Positions 1 through 10,293 are shown, numbered from the stretch's first letter. The stretch is 64,000 bases of DNA from Tritrichomonas foetus (GCA_001839685.1 MLAK01000734.1:1-64000), one strand, 5' to 3'. Notes: a model not told the origin generated them from the sequence alone. Numbers and translations are program-made.

Positions 1-486
1 TGCACATCATATAAAAAAATGAGATCAATCTTGGGTCAAAAAGCGATCTTTATACGATGTGGTGAGACTACATCCTTAAAACATTCGGATTTTTAAATTA
101 TTCTCAGAAATTTACCTAACTATAAAAAGTTGATACAATTCATTCAAAAAGATAACCACATTTCAAAGTATTTCATTCGAAATTCATTTTTGAAAAGATA
201 CCAACTTATCCGTAAAATAGGGAAACTGCTTATTCTGTATATTTTTTCAAAAATGATCACATTGCCGAGATTTGTAACAAAATAATGAGCAATCTGGTAA
301 TTTCTGTAATTTTAATTGTTATTCAGAAAAAAAATAATTGAGCTTCAGAAAAAAATCTATATTGTGACAAAAAGTTTTGATAATCTAAAGAAAAAGTTTG
401 TAAAAACACAATTGAAAAAAGTCCTCATCAATTTTTTCAAACATGTAGTTAGATCCTCAGAAAAGCAGTGTTCTCAATTTATTCAA
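1..486. other. AT-rich upstream region, no gene seen
   Basis: No convincing coding sequence. The first 96 bases are open in frame 1 on the plus strand (about 31 codons to a stop), so the 3' end of a preceding gene cannot be excluded, but nothing recognisable is encoded. The open frame leading into the kinase extends up to base 316 from a TTG codon, with lysine-rich, non-kinase residues. Confidence 0.4.
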
Positions 487-1551
487 ATGAATTCCATTAA
501 ATTAATGTATCAAACGAAAAGACTCCTCGGGAGTGGTGGCTTTGGAAAAGTATATTCCGGTGAAAATCCAACAACTAAAGAAGAAGTTGCTCTAAAAATC
601 AGCAGTCATTCGCTTTCGACAGAATTTTCGATTTTGCGGCATTTCCAAGGAGCCGTTGGATTTCCCCAAGTTTTCGATTATTTCACAGCAGATGGCACCG
701 ACACCATGGTCATGGAAAGACTTGACAATTCTGTCCAATATTATCTCAAACAATCAAAAACATTATCGCTCAAGACGGTCCTTCAAATTGCCGACCAAGT
801 ATTAATGCGCATTGAGTACTGCCATAATAAGGGATATATTCATCGCGACATCAAGCCCTCAAACATTCTTGTTGGTACTCATTCGAATTCGAATTTATTT
901 TATCTCATCGATTTCGGTCTCGCTTATCACTTTTTTAAGGCTCCAAAGAGCTTCTTAACGTACGGCGATGATGATGGCGCAATCCATCGTGCTGGGACCT
1001 CCAGATTTAGTTCCATCAATTCCATGAATGGATCCAAGCCCTCCCCCGCCGATGACCTTGAATCGCTCGGCTACGTGTTGGTCTACCTTCTCAAAGGAAA
1101 GCTCCCCTGGCAAGGAATCAAATCAAAATGCACAGAAAGAAAAAATGATGCAATATTGACCCAAAAAATGATAACAACGACAAAAATGCTTTGTGAGGAT
1201 TTGCCAGAGGAATTTGAATGGTATCTCAAACAAGTAAAATCTTTATCTGCATCTGATCGTCCAAAATACTCAGAATATCGGAAAAAATTCCGCGATTTGT
1301 TTATTCGAATGAATTTCAACTATGATTCAAAATTTGAATGGAATTCAATTTCTGGTATTAAATTCAATTTCGTCAAAAAATCTGAAACGTCAAGTGAAGT
1401 CCAAATGGCGCCAGCTGTTCGTCCAAGTAGAAGTGGTGACCACAACTTCATTAGACTCAGCTCATTCTACAGACTCACGAAAAGCAGAGAATCGCTCAAT
1501 CTCAGCCATAAGTCTTCAATCCCAAAGCCATTTCATCCCACCAAATTTTGA
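487..1551 (+). CDS. Casein kinase 1-family protein kinase
   Basis: A CK1-type serine/threonine kinase. The catalytic domain begins almost at the N-terminus with a glycine loop GSGGFGKVY, then VALKI (the ATP-binding lysine), the catalytic loop YIHRDIKPSNIL, and LIDFGLA for metal binding. The segment SRFSSINSMNG followed by PSPADDLESLGYVLVYLLKGKLPW is typical of CK1 rather than other kinases, because the usual APE motif is replaced. CK1 enzymes phosphorylate acidic or primed serines in many pathways; the substrate here cannot be told. The C-terminal tail of about 90 residues is basic and serine-rich and has no clear domain. The open frame extends upstream to a TTG at 316, but I choose the ATG at 487 (355 codons with the stop), which places the start just before the kinase fold; the ATG at 508 is the alternative. 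TCA-containing sequence immediately upstream could serve as an initiator. Confidence 0.9.
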   Translation: MNSIKLMYQTKRLLGSGGFGKVYSGENPTTKEEVALKISSHSLSTEFSILRHFQGAVGFPQVFDYFTADGTDTMVMERLDNSVQYYLKQSKTLSLKTVLQIADQVLMRIEYCHNKGYIHRDIKPSNILVGTHSNSNLFYLIDFGLAYHFFKAPKSFLTYGDDDGAIHRAGTSRFSSINSMNGSKPSPADDLESLGYVLVYLLKGKLPWQGIKSKCTERKNDAILTQKMITTTKMLCEDLPEEFEWYLKQVKSLSASDRPKYSEYRKKFRDLFIRMNFNYDSKFEWNSISGIKFNFVKKSETSSEVQMAPAVRPSRSGDHNFIRLSSFYRLTKSRESLNLSHKSSIPKPFHPTKF

Positions 1552-2028
1552 TTGCATTGTAATGCTTCTAGAATTTTGTTAGATTTGTTTCTGACATGTA
1601 AGTGAATGTCACATATTTTTGTTTGTTGAGCACAGAAATATCTCGTCATTTGAATTAATTGTTTGTATAATTAAATCAAAAACAAAAAAAAAATACTTTT
1701 TATGTCTCAATTCTATCATTTTAGGTTTGTTGTTCTTTGAACGCTTTTTAGCATAATACCTGAATATTTTTAAACAAGTTCTTTCCAGAGAATGTCATGA
1801 ATCTTCAATTTGTGGAAAAAAAAAGAAAAGAAATTCAGATAGGTAATATTTTAATATTTCATATAATATAAAAAAGTAAATACATAGAGAAATTAAATAA
1901 ATGATGTAAAAGAAACACTTGAAAAGTGCATCGTAATTACAGCATTGACGCGTATTATTATTATTTCATAGTTGTTTCATTATATTGCATAGAAGCAATA
2001 CAAAAATAACCATAAAATAATAATAAAG
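1552..2028. other. Convergent intergenic region
   Basis: About 480 bases between two genes that end towards each other. It is AT-rich with A-runs and holds no ORF or repeat that I can support. It presumably contains the 3' ends of both transcripts. Confidence 0.5.
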
Positions 2029-4173
2029 TTATGTAGAATCATCAATCGATGAGTCAACTGGATTCACACTATTATCTGATTCTGATCTTGCCCTGCGTGG
2101 TGAAAGTGTTCGGGTGCAAACTTTCCACACTGGTGTGGTTGGTTTAGAACAAACTTCATCTTTAATTCGTTTGTTCCAGTAATCAAGTTGATCAAATGTT
2201 CTTGGTTTAATTCTAACATTTAAAATTCCATTTTTAGCAAACATTGCCCCCATTTGTGGTGAGCAGAACTTCTGTGAAAGTGTGTCCATTTCTCCTTTCA
2301 AATATGGAACAGCGGGAAAATCGCAAAATATTGTTTCATTTTGAATTGAAAATCCAATAATCATTTTCCAAATCGGTTGTGGGTTATATTTTGCAATCCA
2401 TTGATCAATTGCAGATCTTATATTAACAGCCATATTGTTTTGTTGTTTCATGTAAGAAATAACTTTTTCAATATTCACATCATTTATCTTTTTAGATTTC
2501 ATTTGTTTACAGAACCACATAGTTCGAGTTAAATGTGATGATGATGGAAAAGTAATGTCGAATTCATTCAATTTCATTTGTATTGAAGTTGGAATCTTGT
2601 TGAGGATTTTTAGATTGATTTTTTGATGAATTTCATTTTGATCTGATTGTGATGCCCAAGATTTTGATCTTGTTGGAGAATTTTTCATGGAATAGCTGTG
2701 ACAGATTGAAAAAAAATCTTTGAAAAAGTCTATTGCTGCTGTATAATCGTTTTTCAATTCAATTATTCGGAAAATTGATGACATGTATTCAACATTAGAT
2801 AATCTTGCACAAATTGTGGCAAGTCCAAATAAAGCGTTGGAAGTTAAAGAGTTGATAAAAACTTGTGGATAAGTAAAACTTAAAGAAATTCGAAATATTT
2901 CAAATGTGTCTAAATCGATCAAAGAATCGTTTTCTAACAGTGGTGCTGTACATTCACCACAAATAGCAGAAGCAAATTGTTTTGGCATCAATGTAATTCT
3001 TGGAATTTGTTGTGTGATATCAAAAATGCAGATAAAATTATTTGGTGCATAAATAAAAACAAGATTCTCTTTCTGTAAAAAGTTGATTGGAATGTCTGCA
3101 TTTACATTTGGCACGATAATTTTATGTTTAAATCCATTTGGATAAGAGTTACATGTAAATGTACAATTCAATCTATTTTCATCATATATTTGTTCAAAAA
3201 GATAAACTCGATCATCTTTTTTTGCCATATAAATTCTGTGACTGAAAGGGGAGAAAATAGGAAGTCTTAAATTAATTGGTCTTAGTGCAAAATCATCTGG
3301 AAGTGTCGAAAGTGGATTTATAAAAATTTTTGATGAATATGAAGATGTAATTCCTATCATTTCAACTTTGTTTTCAACTAATGAAAAAGATGATCGTGAG
3401 CCTGATATGTAGGTGAGTGTTCCTGATCCTTTGGGAATTTGATATAAGTCGCCTGAATCAAAAGTAAACCAAATAACATTGGTAATTAATTTGATTCTAA
3501 CCATTTCAACGGCCTTTTTAGAAAAGGACGTTCGGATTTTAAAAATCGATAGATTTTCACCTGTATAGAAAATAAAATTATAAGTATTACAAATTGCATG
3601 AGAATTATTAAACTTTCCAGGTGTGGCAAATCCATTATAATTTTGAATATTATTGAGACTTCTGATAGGATCATTTCTTGGTGAGTTTAAGGCTTTGTTC
3701 AAATTTCCAATGCTTTTGTGAGTATTCAAACCAGCTGCGGCGTTCATTCCGGTGTTTATATTATTTGCCGAATTATTTGGATAGACTGAATACCCGGGCG
3801 AGATGAAAAGTCCGTCGATTGGTTCTTTGCTGTAGCACCCTCCATTGATGCCGCCACCTTCCTCTGAAAAGTATCCGCGCGTGATATCGATAATTTTGGA
3901 TTTGAAAATGAAGTCGCCTGTTTTATTTGTGATTTTTTCGGTAATGTGAATCATTTCATTATCGCTTGAAAGGGAAGCGTTGACAAGATCGAGGCTCTGA
4001 GCAAGCGAAAGAACGAGTAATGAAGAGTCATCGGGTCTGACAAGAAAAATAGAAGTACGATCTCGTTGAGTTGAGCCAACAAGGAGATAATCTGGCGTCG
4101 ATCTTAAAACACGGCCGAATTGTCCATTCTGGCTGTTGCTTTGGCCTCGGAAGCAAGGCGTAAGCGAGAGCAT
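2029..4173 (-). CDS. Large hypothetical protein, possible beta-propeller
   Basis: An intact 714-residue ORF whose family I do not recognise. The N-terminal two thirds alternates short hydrophobic strands with polar turns (for example DYLLVGSTQ, IFLVRPDDSSLLVLSL, NLVFIYAPNNFICIFDI), which resembles a WD-like beta-propeller without canonical WD motifs. A linker around residues 110-200 is rich in Asn, Gly and Ser. The last 250 residues look helical, with a basic serine-rich end (SPRRARSESDNSVNP). No signal peptide or membrane segment is seen. Propeller-plus-helical proteins often act as trafficking or scaffold subunits, but that is only a structural guess. It ends on TAA and converges on the CK1 gene. 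Confidence 0.75.
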   Translation of the reverse strand: MLSLTPCFRGQSNSQNGQFGRVLRSTPDYLLVGSTQRDRTSIFLVRPDDSSLLVLSLAQSLDLVNASLSSDNEMIHITEKITNKTGDFIFKSKIIDITRGYFSEEGGGINGGCYSKEPIDGLFISPGYSVYPNNSANNINTGMNAAAGLNTHKSIGNLNKALNSPRNDPIRSLNNIQNYNGFATPGKFNNSHAICNTYNFIFYTGENLSIFKIRTSFSKKAVEMVRIKLITNVIWFTFDSGDLYQIPKGSGTLTYISGSRSSFSLVENKVEMIGITSSYSSKIFINPLSTLPDDFALRPINLRLPIFSPFSHRIYMAKKDDRVYLFEQIYDENRLNCTFTCNSYPNGFKHKIIVPNVNADIPINFLQKENLVFIYAPNNFICIFDITQQIPRITLMPKQFASAICGECTAPLLENDSLIDLDTFEIFRISLSFTYPQVFINSLTSNALFGLATICARLSNVEYMSSIFRIIELKNDYTAAIDFFKDFFSICHSYSMKNSPTRSKSWASQSDQNEIHQKINLKILNKIPTSIQMKLNEFDITFPSSSHLTRTMWFCKQMKSKKINDVNIEKVISYMKQQNNMAVNIRSAIDQWIAKYNPQPIWKMIIGFSIQNETIFCDFPAVPYLKGEMDTLSQKFCSPQMGAMFAKNGILNVRIKPRTFDQLDYWNKRIKDEVCSKPTTPVWKVCTRTLSPRRARSESDNSVNPVDSSIDDST

Positions 4174-5727
4174 AGGAAATATTGAAAAAATTGAATATAA
4201 ATCGATTAAAATGCTTAGAATAACATTGAATTATTGACAATTACAAACAATGATAGAATATTTCAATTATGGGGATTTGAATGTGATTTAATTTTCGAAG
4301 TTTTCTAAAAACGAACGAAAATAAAAAACTAATTGAATACCGATTTACTAAAATATTGACTTTTTCTTTATTGATACTAAATTTTTGTTAAGGATATTGG
4401 GTTTTGAAAAGAGAATTTTGTGAACGATATTTTTAGATTTTGAAAATTTTTATTTTGAATATAAAAGATATGATTGAATGATTTTGTGTGATTTTACAAA
4501 TTTTTATGGATTATTTCAAAAAAGATAAAATTATCTTATCAGAAAATCTTTAAAAGAAATTCAGAGATTTCACAAATAAATTAGGTCTTTACAGATATCT
4601 GTATGATAAATGGATTATGATTTTTTTACAATCAAAATGAAAGTTCATCATCATATTGTTTACCGTTTATTGGTTTATATTTTTAAGTAATATATTTTTG
4701 AGTCCAATAAATCCACATCAAAATACTCAAACTTTTCTGAGAAACCGAATTTTTCTAATTAAATTCTAGGAAAAGTGACTCAAAACGGTTTTAATAAATT
4801 TTATACTCTCAACACACATTTTTCTCAAAAAGTGAAATAAAATCAATAGATAATCATGAAGATTTTATGTGATTTTCTCATTTTACATAATATTTAAAGA
4901 TGTTATTGATAATAACTTTCATATGGAACTCCATCTCAAAGATGATAATTCATCAATTCTTTTCCTGATAACACTCAAAACAAAATCACGAATAATTGTT
5001 TGAAAATCTTTGTATTCATTAATAATAATAGAATAATAATTTACTAACGTTATGGTTGTACATTATTGCGTACTTTAATCGATTTTTGTATCGTTATAAC
5101 TCGAAATAGGATTTTTGGTGAATTTTTTGTAATTCATGATGTTTATTTGTTTGATAAATTCCTTATAGTGAATTCAATCATGTAAATGGAAGAATTTTAA
5201 AATAAAAAAGAAAACTCAAAATATCAGATTTTGTCGAATCAATAATATTAGTCACCAATAAATAAATTCTGTTCAAAATAATAATATGCTATGATTAATA
5301 TCAATTTCAATCATTAGCAAATCGTTTTATCTGAATTCAATTGTGACATTAGATAAGAAATAGGCTTTAATTGTGTCAGTACATGTGATTCATATGATAC
5401 TAGATTTATTTGCAGTCTTATGTATGCAAACCCCAAATTTGAACCTTTTGACAGTATAGCCTCGGATAATCACAATTCATTTCGATAATATTCTACAAAA
5501 ACACCGGATATGAAATCACAAACATGTTTATCTTCAATTGGCTAAATGATAAAAATATCCGAAATCTTAATCTTAAAATTTCACGATAAGCCACTATGAT
5601 GTGTTCATTCGAACTTGAGAAATCTCATTCAAATTTAAATTCTATTTTCAGAAAAAAAATATCTTTAAATTCTAGAATTTAAACGTACGCTCTCAAATTT
5701 GGCGCGTTTTTCCTAATTACATTTTTC
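4174..5727. other. Long AT-rich divergent intergenic region
   Basis: About 1.55 kb between divergently transcribed genes. I see no coding sequence, no repeat shared with the rest of the window and no RNA gene. Homopolymer A/T runs are common. The only part I can assign is the promoter-proximal end near 5681. Confidence 0.5.
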
Positions 5728-5728
5728 A
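5678..5728 (+). promoter_or_regulatory. CGTACG motif and initiator-like start
   Basis: TAAACGTACGCTC lies at about 5680-5692, some 36 bases before the ATG; the same 13-mer occurs upstream of the chromodomain gene at 17441. The start codon itself overlaps a TTTTTCATG, where TCA could be the initiator, giving a transcript with almost no 5' leader. Trichomonad genes are known to use TCA-type initiators close to the ATG; its use here is inferred. Confidence 0.45.
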
Positions 5729-6207
5729 TGACAACAAATAACCCAGATTTCGAAAGAGATGAATCACACCAATTTAAAGTAGGTGAAAGCGTATTCGTCA
5801 TCGATCCTAATGGCTTCGATTTATGGAAAGCCACAATTAGATCGATCGAAGAGAATAAATTCTCTCTTCATTACCCAGAATTTCCTGATGATGATGAAAT
5901 CGTTGAGGGAACAGAAAGATTATTAGAAAGAAGTCGCAAAAATGGTCGAATATTCAACGAGCAAGAAGTTCGCAGAAGCAGCGCCCAAGAAAACGAAGAA
6001 GAAGACGAAGTGCCATCAGATTCCGACTCAGCAGAACACAACGAATATTCAGATGTTGAAGACGCCTACGCTCCAGACGAAAGCGGCCCAGGAAGGAAAT
6101 CTGGAAAGAAGAACAAGAAAGGAAAGAACAATAAAAATAATAAGAAGCCGGTAGTAAAGCCCAGGCCGGAAGGAGCAAGAAGCAGCCCAAGAAGAAAAAC
6201 AGACTAA
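5728..6207 (+). CDS. Chromo-barrel (Tudor-knot) protein with acidic and basic tails
   Basis: A 159-residue protein. Residues about 14-70 (FKVGESVFVIDPNG, LWKATIRSIEE, FSLHYPEFPDDDEIV, ERLLERS) fit the chromo-barrel fold of MRG15/Eaf3, MSL3 and MYST acetyltransferases, which binds methylated histone tails or RNA. The fold is followed by an acidic linker (EENEEEDEVPSDSDSAE) and a Lys/Asn-rich basic tail likely to bind nucleic acid or act in nuclear import. No MRG or acetyltransferase domain follows, so it is a stand-alone reader, perhaps part of a larger complex. The start ATG overlaps TTTTTCATG and the frame is not open further upstream. It shares an upstream 13-mer with the HP1-like gene at 16.9 kb, which may mean joint control. 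Confidence 0.75.
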   Translation: MTTNNPDFERDESHQFKVGESVFVIDPNGFDLWKATIRSIEENKFSLHYPEFPDDDEIVEGTERLLERSRKNGRIFNEQEVRRSSAQENEEEDEVPSDSDSAEHNEYSDVEDAYAPDESGPGRKSGKKNKKGKNNKNNKKPVVKPRPEGARSSPRRKTD

Positions 6208-6574
6208 GATTCTTTTTCATTGAAATTTTAATTTTTCCGAAAATTATCAAATTTAAAATTAAAAAGAGGTTTATTATAATATATAGTATATTGGCTAATC
6301 GCTATGATTAGCGAAAAAAGGATTTTCTTTTATGTTTCTAAATATGTTGTTTCTATGAATAAAGAAAATATTTCAATGATTCATTCTCTTCAACTTTATG
6401 ATTAAATTACCACACCAATTCAAAGTTTAAAACATCATTTTTGAAAAAAGCATGAAACTATTGGCGAAAGGAATATATATTCAAAATATCTTACATAAGT
6501 GAGTTAAAAGACTTGTTGTAATGAAAAAATTTCAATTTTTGTAAAATGTATTGAATAATTGTCAAAAGAATATA
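6208..6574. other. Convergent intergenic region
   Basis: AT-rich stretch between two convergent genes. GGCTAATCGCTATGATTAGC at 6292-6311 can form a short hairpin downstream of the chromo-barrel gene. Nothing else is visible. Confidence 0.4.
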
Positions 6575-7042
6575 TTAATGGAACTTTGATTTTGTAGATG
6601 ATTTAGTAGGGTGATTTAGATAATTTTTAGAATTTGATTTCTTATCATTCTTGGAATTAAATATGTATAAAAAATAATTTCTGTATTCTCCATTTTCAGT
6701 TGGAAAACTAATTGTAAAAAGTACTAAAACTGGAAGTGTAAGTGTGAAAACAAAAAAAATGCAAAAATTGAGTAAAGTTAAATTATTGTATATGAAAAAT
6801 TCAAGAATCCATAAACATATTGAACCAAGTGATAGGAAAAGTGGAAAAAGAAAATCAGCGATCGCTTTAGAATCGTGGATATTCGGAAATGATTGCAAAA
6901 TATATTTAATCCATCGAATCAATGACAAAATCATAACAAGCATCAAGTAGATTGGTAGATCAGAATATATTAAGAAAAATGAGAGGCATGTAATGGAAAT
7001 GCTTATGATGAACATTCCTATTTTGAGGTTAACGACATTCAT
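6575..7042 (-). CDS. Small multi-pass membrane protein, unknown
   Basis: A protein of about 155 residues with four strongly hydrophobic stretches (around residues 8-25, 29-48, 66-85 and 90-112), so probably four transmembrane helices, followed by a polar, Lys/Asn/Ser-rich tail of about 40 residues. I do not recognise a family. The open frame begins at a TTG; the first ATG, three codons in (7042), is the likely start. Its orientation is tandem with the CFAP97-like gene upstream. Tetraspan topology is all that can be supported. Confidence 0.55.
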   Translation of the reverse strand: MNVVNLKIGMFIISISITCLSFFLIYSDLPIYLMLVMILSLIRWIKYILQSFPNIHDSKAIADFLFPLFLSLGSICLWILEFFIYNNLTLLNFCIFFVFTLTLPVLVLFTISFPTENGEYRNYFLYIFNSKNDKKSNSKNYLNHPTKSSTKSKFH

Positions 7043-7256
7043 TAACGACAAAATATTTTTGAGTATATTTTTCCAATGTGAATCAACCAGAGTTCAATGA
7101 AAAGTTTATCTTCTAGATATGTTTCAAGATCGAACTGCTTTTGGTAGAACAAATCAAATAAACTAAACTTGTTGTTCTGAATCACCTAATCAAAGAAAGA
7201 AAAAAAAGCGATGAAAATATTGACAAATTTATACATCTTTATTTATAAACATGAAA

Positions 7257-8732
7257 TTAAAATTCTGGAATAGAGTCCATGTGAAAATCGTCATCATCAT
7301 CATCAAGTCCCGCTTGTGTTTGATTCTGTGAAGTATCATTATTTTGGCTATTTGAAGATTTTTCGCTTCCTTCGTCATCATCATTATCATCATCAAAATT
7401 ATCAAAATTCTCTTCACTTTTATCCGACTTTTTATCATTATCTTTATCTTCATCATCACTATTACTGTTGCTATTATTTTTATTGTTATCACTACCATCA
7501 CTTCGATCACTTTTCTGCTCTGATTTCTGTGAATCTGAGCCATCGCTTTTTTCTGATTCACTTTCTGATTTTTCTCCAGAATTATTTTTCGATTTATTTT
7601 CTGTTTTTTCGTTTTCTGAGCCAGAACCACCACTTCCAGACTCAGAATCTTTGTGTGTTGACTCTGTGAAATCTTCAAAGTCATCAAAATCTTCTTTATC
7701 TGATTTTTCATCCGACATTTCATCTGATTTCTTTTCATCATCAGATGAATAATTCTTATTTGATTTGTCTGAATAAGATTTACTTGCAGATTTCTCTGAA
7801 TGATTAGATTTGTCATATTCATGATCACTGTCTTCTGATAATTCCACTTTTTTAGAAACTTTCTCAACTTTTTCATCATTTTGAGTTTTCTCATCGTTTT
7901 CGTTCTCACTGTCATTGCGACGATCAAGCTTTAGTTCTTCTGTATCTGATCCAGAGAAGCTCTTTTTAATTTGGTTATGATCATCTTCAGACATTGATCG
8001 ACTTGAATCTGAACCTGAATAACTTCTTTTTCCAGATTTTTCGGAATCCGGACTATATGATTTATTTGGTGATAATGAATTTTCATCTTTTCTCACATCA
8101 TAATCATCTGAATCATCTTCGTTATCGTTATAATCTTCTTCTTCCTCTTCAACTTTTGCCTTAGGGTTCTTAAGTGGCTTAAGATGCTTTAATCCACTTA
8201 AGTTACTCTTCGGCTTCTTTCGCGCTGAATCAAATGGTTTTATTACAACTGGTTTTGAAACCACATTTTCATCAACAACAACCATTCCATCATCTTGTAT
8301 AACACTTTTGACAATGTGTGGTTTGTTTTGTTCGAGAAGAGGAGTCGGACGGCTCTCGTTTGCTGAGTGTCTTCTTGATTCTTTTCCTGGAGATGGAGGC
8401 AACTCTTGATCAACAATATCAAGTTGATCTTCCCAATCTTCGATGAAACCAGTATCAGGCATTGATTCAGTTGCTTTGTATGACTTTCGCTTTTTATTTC
8501 GTTTCTTCTCGAGATCTTGAAGAAGCTTGATATTTTCATTTTCAATACGAAGTTGCATTTGTCTTTCACGCGTAACTCTTTTCTTGTAGACTTCGAGTCT
8601 TGGATTCGGAGGAGGTTTCGATGTATCAATTGCTGGTTTCATTGTAACTAAAGTTTCTACGTGCTTTTTAAATGAACGCTGCTTCATTTGCATATCAAGA
8701 ACTGGAGAAACGACAGGCTGTGCTCGATACAT
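7257..8732 (-). CDS. CFAP97/Hemingway-like protein with long acidic tail
   Basis: A 491-residue protein. Residues about 33-85 (KPAIDTSKPPPNPRLEVYKKR, then RIENENIKLLQDLEKK) resemble the CFAP97/Hemingway (KIAA1430) motif, in which a DTSPP-P-L segment precedes a basic helix with ENxxLL. These proteins are linked to cilium and flagellum formation, which fits a flagellate. From residue about 190 the protein is extremely rich in Ser, Asp, Glu, Lys and Asn, with many SDSE-type stretches that look like phosphoacceptor sites. The gene ends at EF* just before a short intergenic gap. The assignment rests on the N-terminal motif only; a nuclear acidic serine-rich protein is the alternative. Confidence 0.6.
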   Translation of the reverse strand: MYRAQPVVSPVLDMQMKQRSFKKHVETLVTMKPAIDTSKPPPNPRLEVYKKRVTRERQMQLRIENENIKLLQDLEKKRNKKRKSYKATESMPDTGFIEDWEDQLDIVDQELPPSPGKESRRHSANESRPTPLLEQNKPHIVKSVIQDDGMVVVDENVVSKPVVIKPFDSARKKPKSNLSGLKHLKPLKNPKAKVEEEEEDYNDNEDDSDDYDVRKDENSLSPNKSYSPDSEKSGKRSYSGSDSSRSMSEDDHNQIKKSFSGSDTEELKLDRRNDSENENDEKTQNDEKVEKVSKKVELSEDSDHEYDKSNHSEKSASKSYSDKSNKNYSSDDEKKSDEMSDEKSDKEDFDDFEDFTESTHKDSESGSGGSGSENEKTENKSKNNSGEKSESESEKSDGSDSQKSEQKSDRSDGSDNNKNNSNSNSDDEDKDNDKKSDKSEENFDNFDDDNDDDEGSEKSSNSQNNDTSQNQTQAGLDDDDDDFHMDSIPEF

Positions 8733-8896
8733 GTGTTAATACTGACGAATATTTCAATGATTTCTTCAATTTATTTTATTTTATTCAAATCGAGATTTTC
8801 TTTGAAACGTTTTTTTAAACGTTCGTAAAATATGATCAATGACCGAATATGTATTGAAAGATTGAAAGGAAAAAACGTTGTGAAAGCATTCAAAAT

Positions 8897-8944
8897 ATAG
8901 TTAACTAATCGTTTAGTTAACTATCAATGAGATCAAATTTGATC
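8897..8944. promoter_or_regulatory. Two perfect dyads in a divergent promoter
   Basis: In the 232-base gap between divergent genes lies ATAGTTAACTAA, a 4-base spacer, then its exact reverse complement (8897-8924), followed by the perfect palindrome GATCAAATTTGATC at 8931-8944. The second dyad ends 21 bases before the start codon at 8965. Paired GTTAAC sites suggest a dimeric DNA-binding protein; the factor is unknown. Confidence 0.5.
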
Positions 8945-8964
8945 AACTTTGCATTCAGATTTGC

Positions 8965-9777
8965 ATGGAAAATGGCCAAAATGAAAATCTTTTTCTTCAA
9001 ATAATTCCGCTAAAAGTTCGAGATAGTAAATTAATTCAAAAAGCCGACAACAATCCCTTACAGAGAATCAAAGTTTCATCAGATACAACTTTATTTACAA
9101 TCGCCAGCTATATTTTGCGACTTGCAGAGAAAGAAACGCAAGATAAATCAATCGTTTACTTATATACGATGTATGGAAGAAAAAGTGTCGAATTTCCACA
9201 ATCATTTACGATCGAGCATTATTTTTTCATCACTGGTCAAAGCAAAGATGGTGAAATACGATACAGCTTTGTTGATAAAGACGATCACTTTAGTCAAACC
9301 AAACAAATCCCGAAAACGTCATTCGTTATAAAAAGTGTCATGAACGAAGAAACGGTTTTGCCAAATGACTCAGAGACAACTCAGCATGATGAATATTCAT
9401 CAAATGAGGCAAATGACTCATCTGATTCAAATAGTTTCGATAATTCTGACAATCATAATTCAAATTCGAATGTTGCACACTCGCCAGTCTATCAATATCC
9501 TGAACCAAGCTTTCAAATACCACCACTTATCGGTGATAGCAATTTTCAACCACCAAGCAACTTCGGTGATTCAAATTTTGCTTTAAATTCAATGAATCAA
9601 GTCATTCATACTGGAATTTCATTTTTTTCTATGTCTTACGGCTTTTTGCCACAAGCTTCAACATCATTTATTGATGCATCGAGGATGAATGATAATTCTA
9701 CAAATTCTTCTTCAGACAAAGTTTCTGATGAAGTTGTATCCTTGAAAAATGATCTCGAGCAAATTTTAAAGAAATGA
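8965..9777 (+). CDS. Hypothetical protein, possible ubiquitin-like N-terminus
   Basis: A 270-residue ORF. Residues about 8-110 alternate strands and helices (LFLQIIPLKVRD, LQRIKVSSDTTLFTIASYIL, SIVYLYTMYG, SFTIEHYFF), which resembles a beta-grasp, RAWUL-like arrangement as in Polycomb RING proteins, but no RING finger is present. Residues about 125-215 are low complexity (Ser, Asn, Asp, Pro, Phe) and the last 20 form a short charged helix. No signal peptide or membrane segment. The start is the first ATG after TTCAGATTTGCATGG, a TCA initiator-like context. It shares a divergent promoter with the CFAP97-like gene. Function unknown. Confidence 0.55.
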   Translation: MENGQNENLFLQIIPLKVRDSKLIQKADNNPLQRIKVSSDTTLFTIASYILRLAEKETQDKSIVYLYTMYGRKSVEFPQSFTIEHYFFITGQSKDGEIRYSFVDKDDHFSQTKQIPKTSFVIKSVMNEETVLPNDSETTQHDEYSSNEANDSSDSNSFDNSDNHNSNSNVAHSPVYQYPEPSFQIPPLIGDSNFQPPSNFGDSNFALNSMNQVIHTGISFFSMSYGFLPQASTSFIDASRMNDNSTNSSSDKVSDEVVSLKNDLEQILKK

Positions 9778-10293
9778 TATGAAATAATTCACCTTTTCAT
9801 AAGGTCAATTTTTAAATGTCAGATTCATAACTTTATTCATGATTCTTGATCAATAAATATGGTGGAAATAAAAGAAAGATAACTGAGATGATTTTTAATA
9901 ACTGAATAAAGATTTGTCGGTAAGTAAAAAATCTTTATCATCCCAATTTATTGAAAGGAGTTTACGATTCGACATTATAAACTATGGAGAAAAAAAAATG
10001 GCCACGATTTGACATTATAAAGTGAGACCAGTTTTACCATGAACACTTTTTGTTAATTTGACTTTTCATTTGACCTTATGATATTCACGGGAAACTGGTC
10101 GCATTTCATATTTACATTAATAAATGTAATCTCAACAACCTTTTGTCTCATATTATAATTTAATGACAACATTAATGCTTTTTATATTGATTAATAAAGA
10201 TGATTTATCATTGACCATATTTTTAATTTGTTGAATTTGTTTGAGTGATTTTGTGAGTCAGATTTTCTGTACAGATAAATTTTCAGGTGTTAT
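9778..10293. other. Intergenic region with direct repeat and palindromic repeat
   Basis: Contains a direct repeat of CGATTYGACATTATAAA at 9965-9981 and 10005-10021 (40-base period, one mismatch), immediately followed by the palindromic repeat described separately at 10026. No coding sequence seen. Confidence 0.6.
10026..10100. repeat. Dispersed palindromic repeat, copy A
   Basis: A 75-base imperfect palindrome: GACCAGTTTTACCATGAACA at the left end and its near reverse complement (TATTCACGGGAAACTGGTC) at the right, around a conserved centre GTTAATTTGAC. A second copy is at 40191-40267; about 50 bases of the left part and centre match with roughly four differences. It could be a miniature mobile element or a foldback regulatory element. 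It lies about 190 bases upstream of the gene at 10294. Confidence 0.7.

Noticed and set aside
316..486. N-terminal extension of the CK1 gene from a TTG codon
   Set aside because: Not ATG-initiated and the added residues are outside the conserved kinase; internal ATG at 487 preferred.
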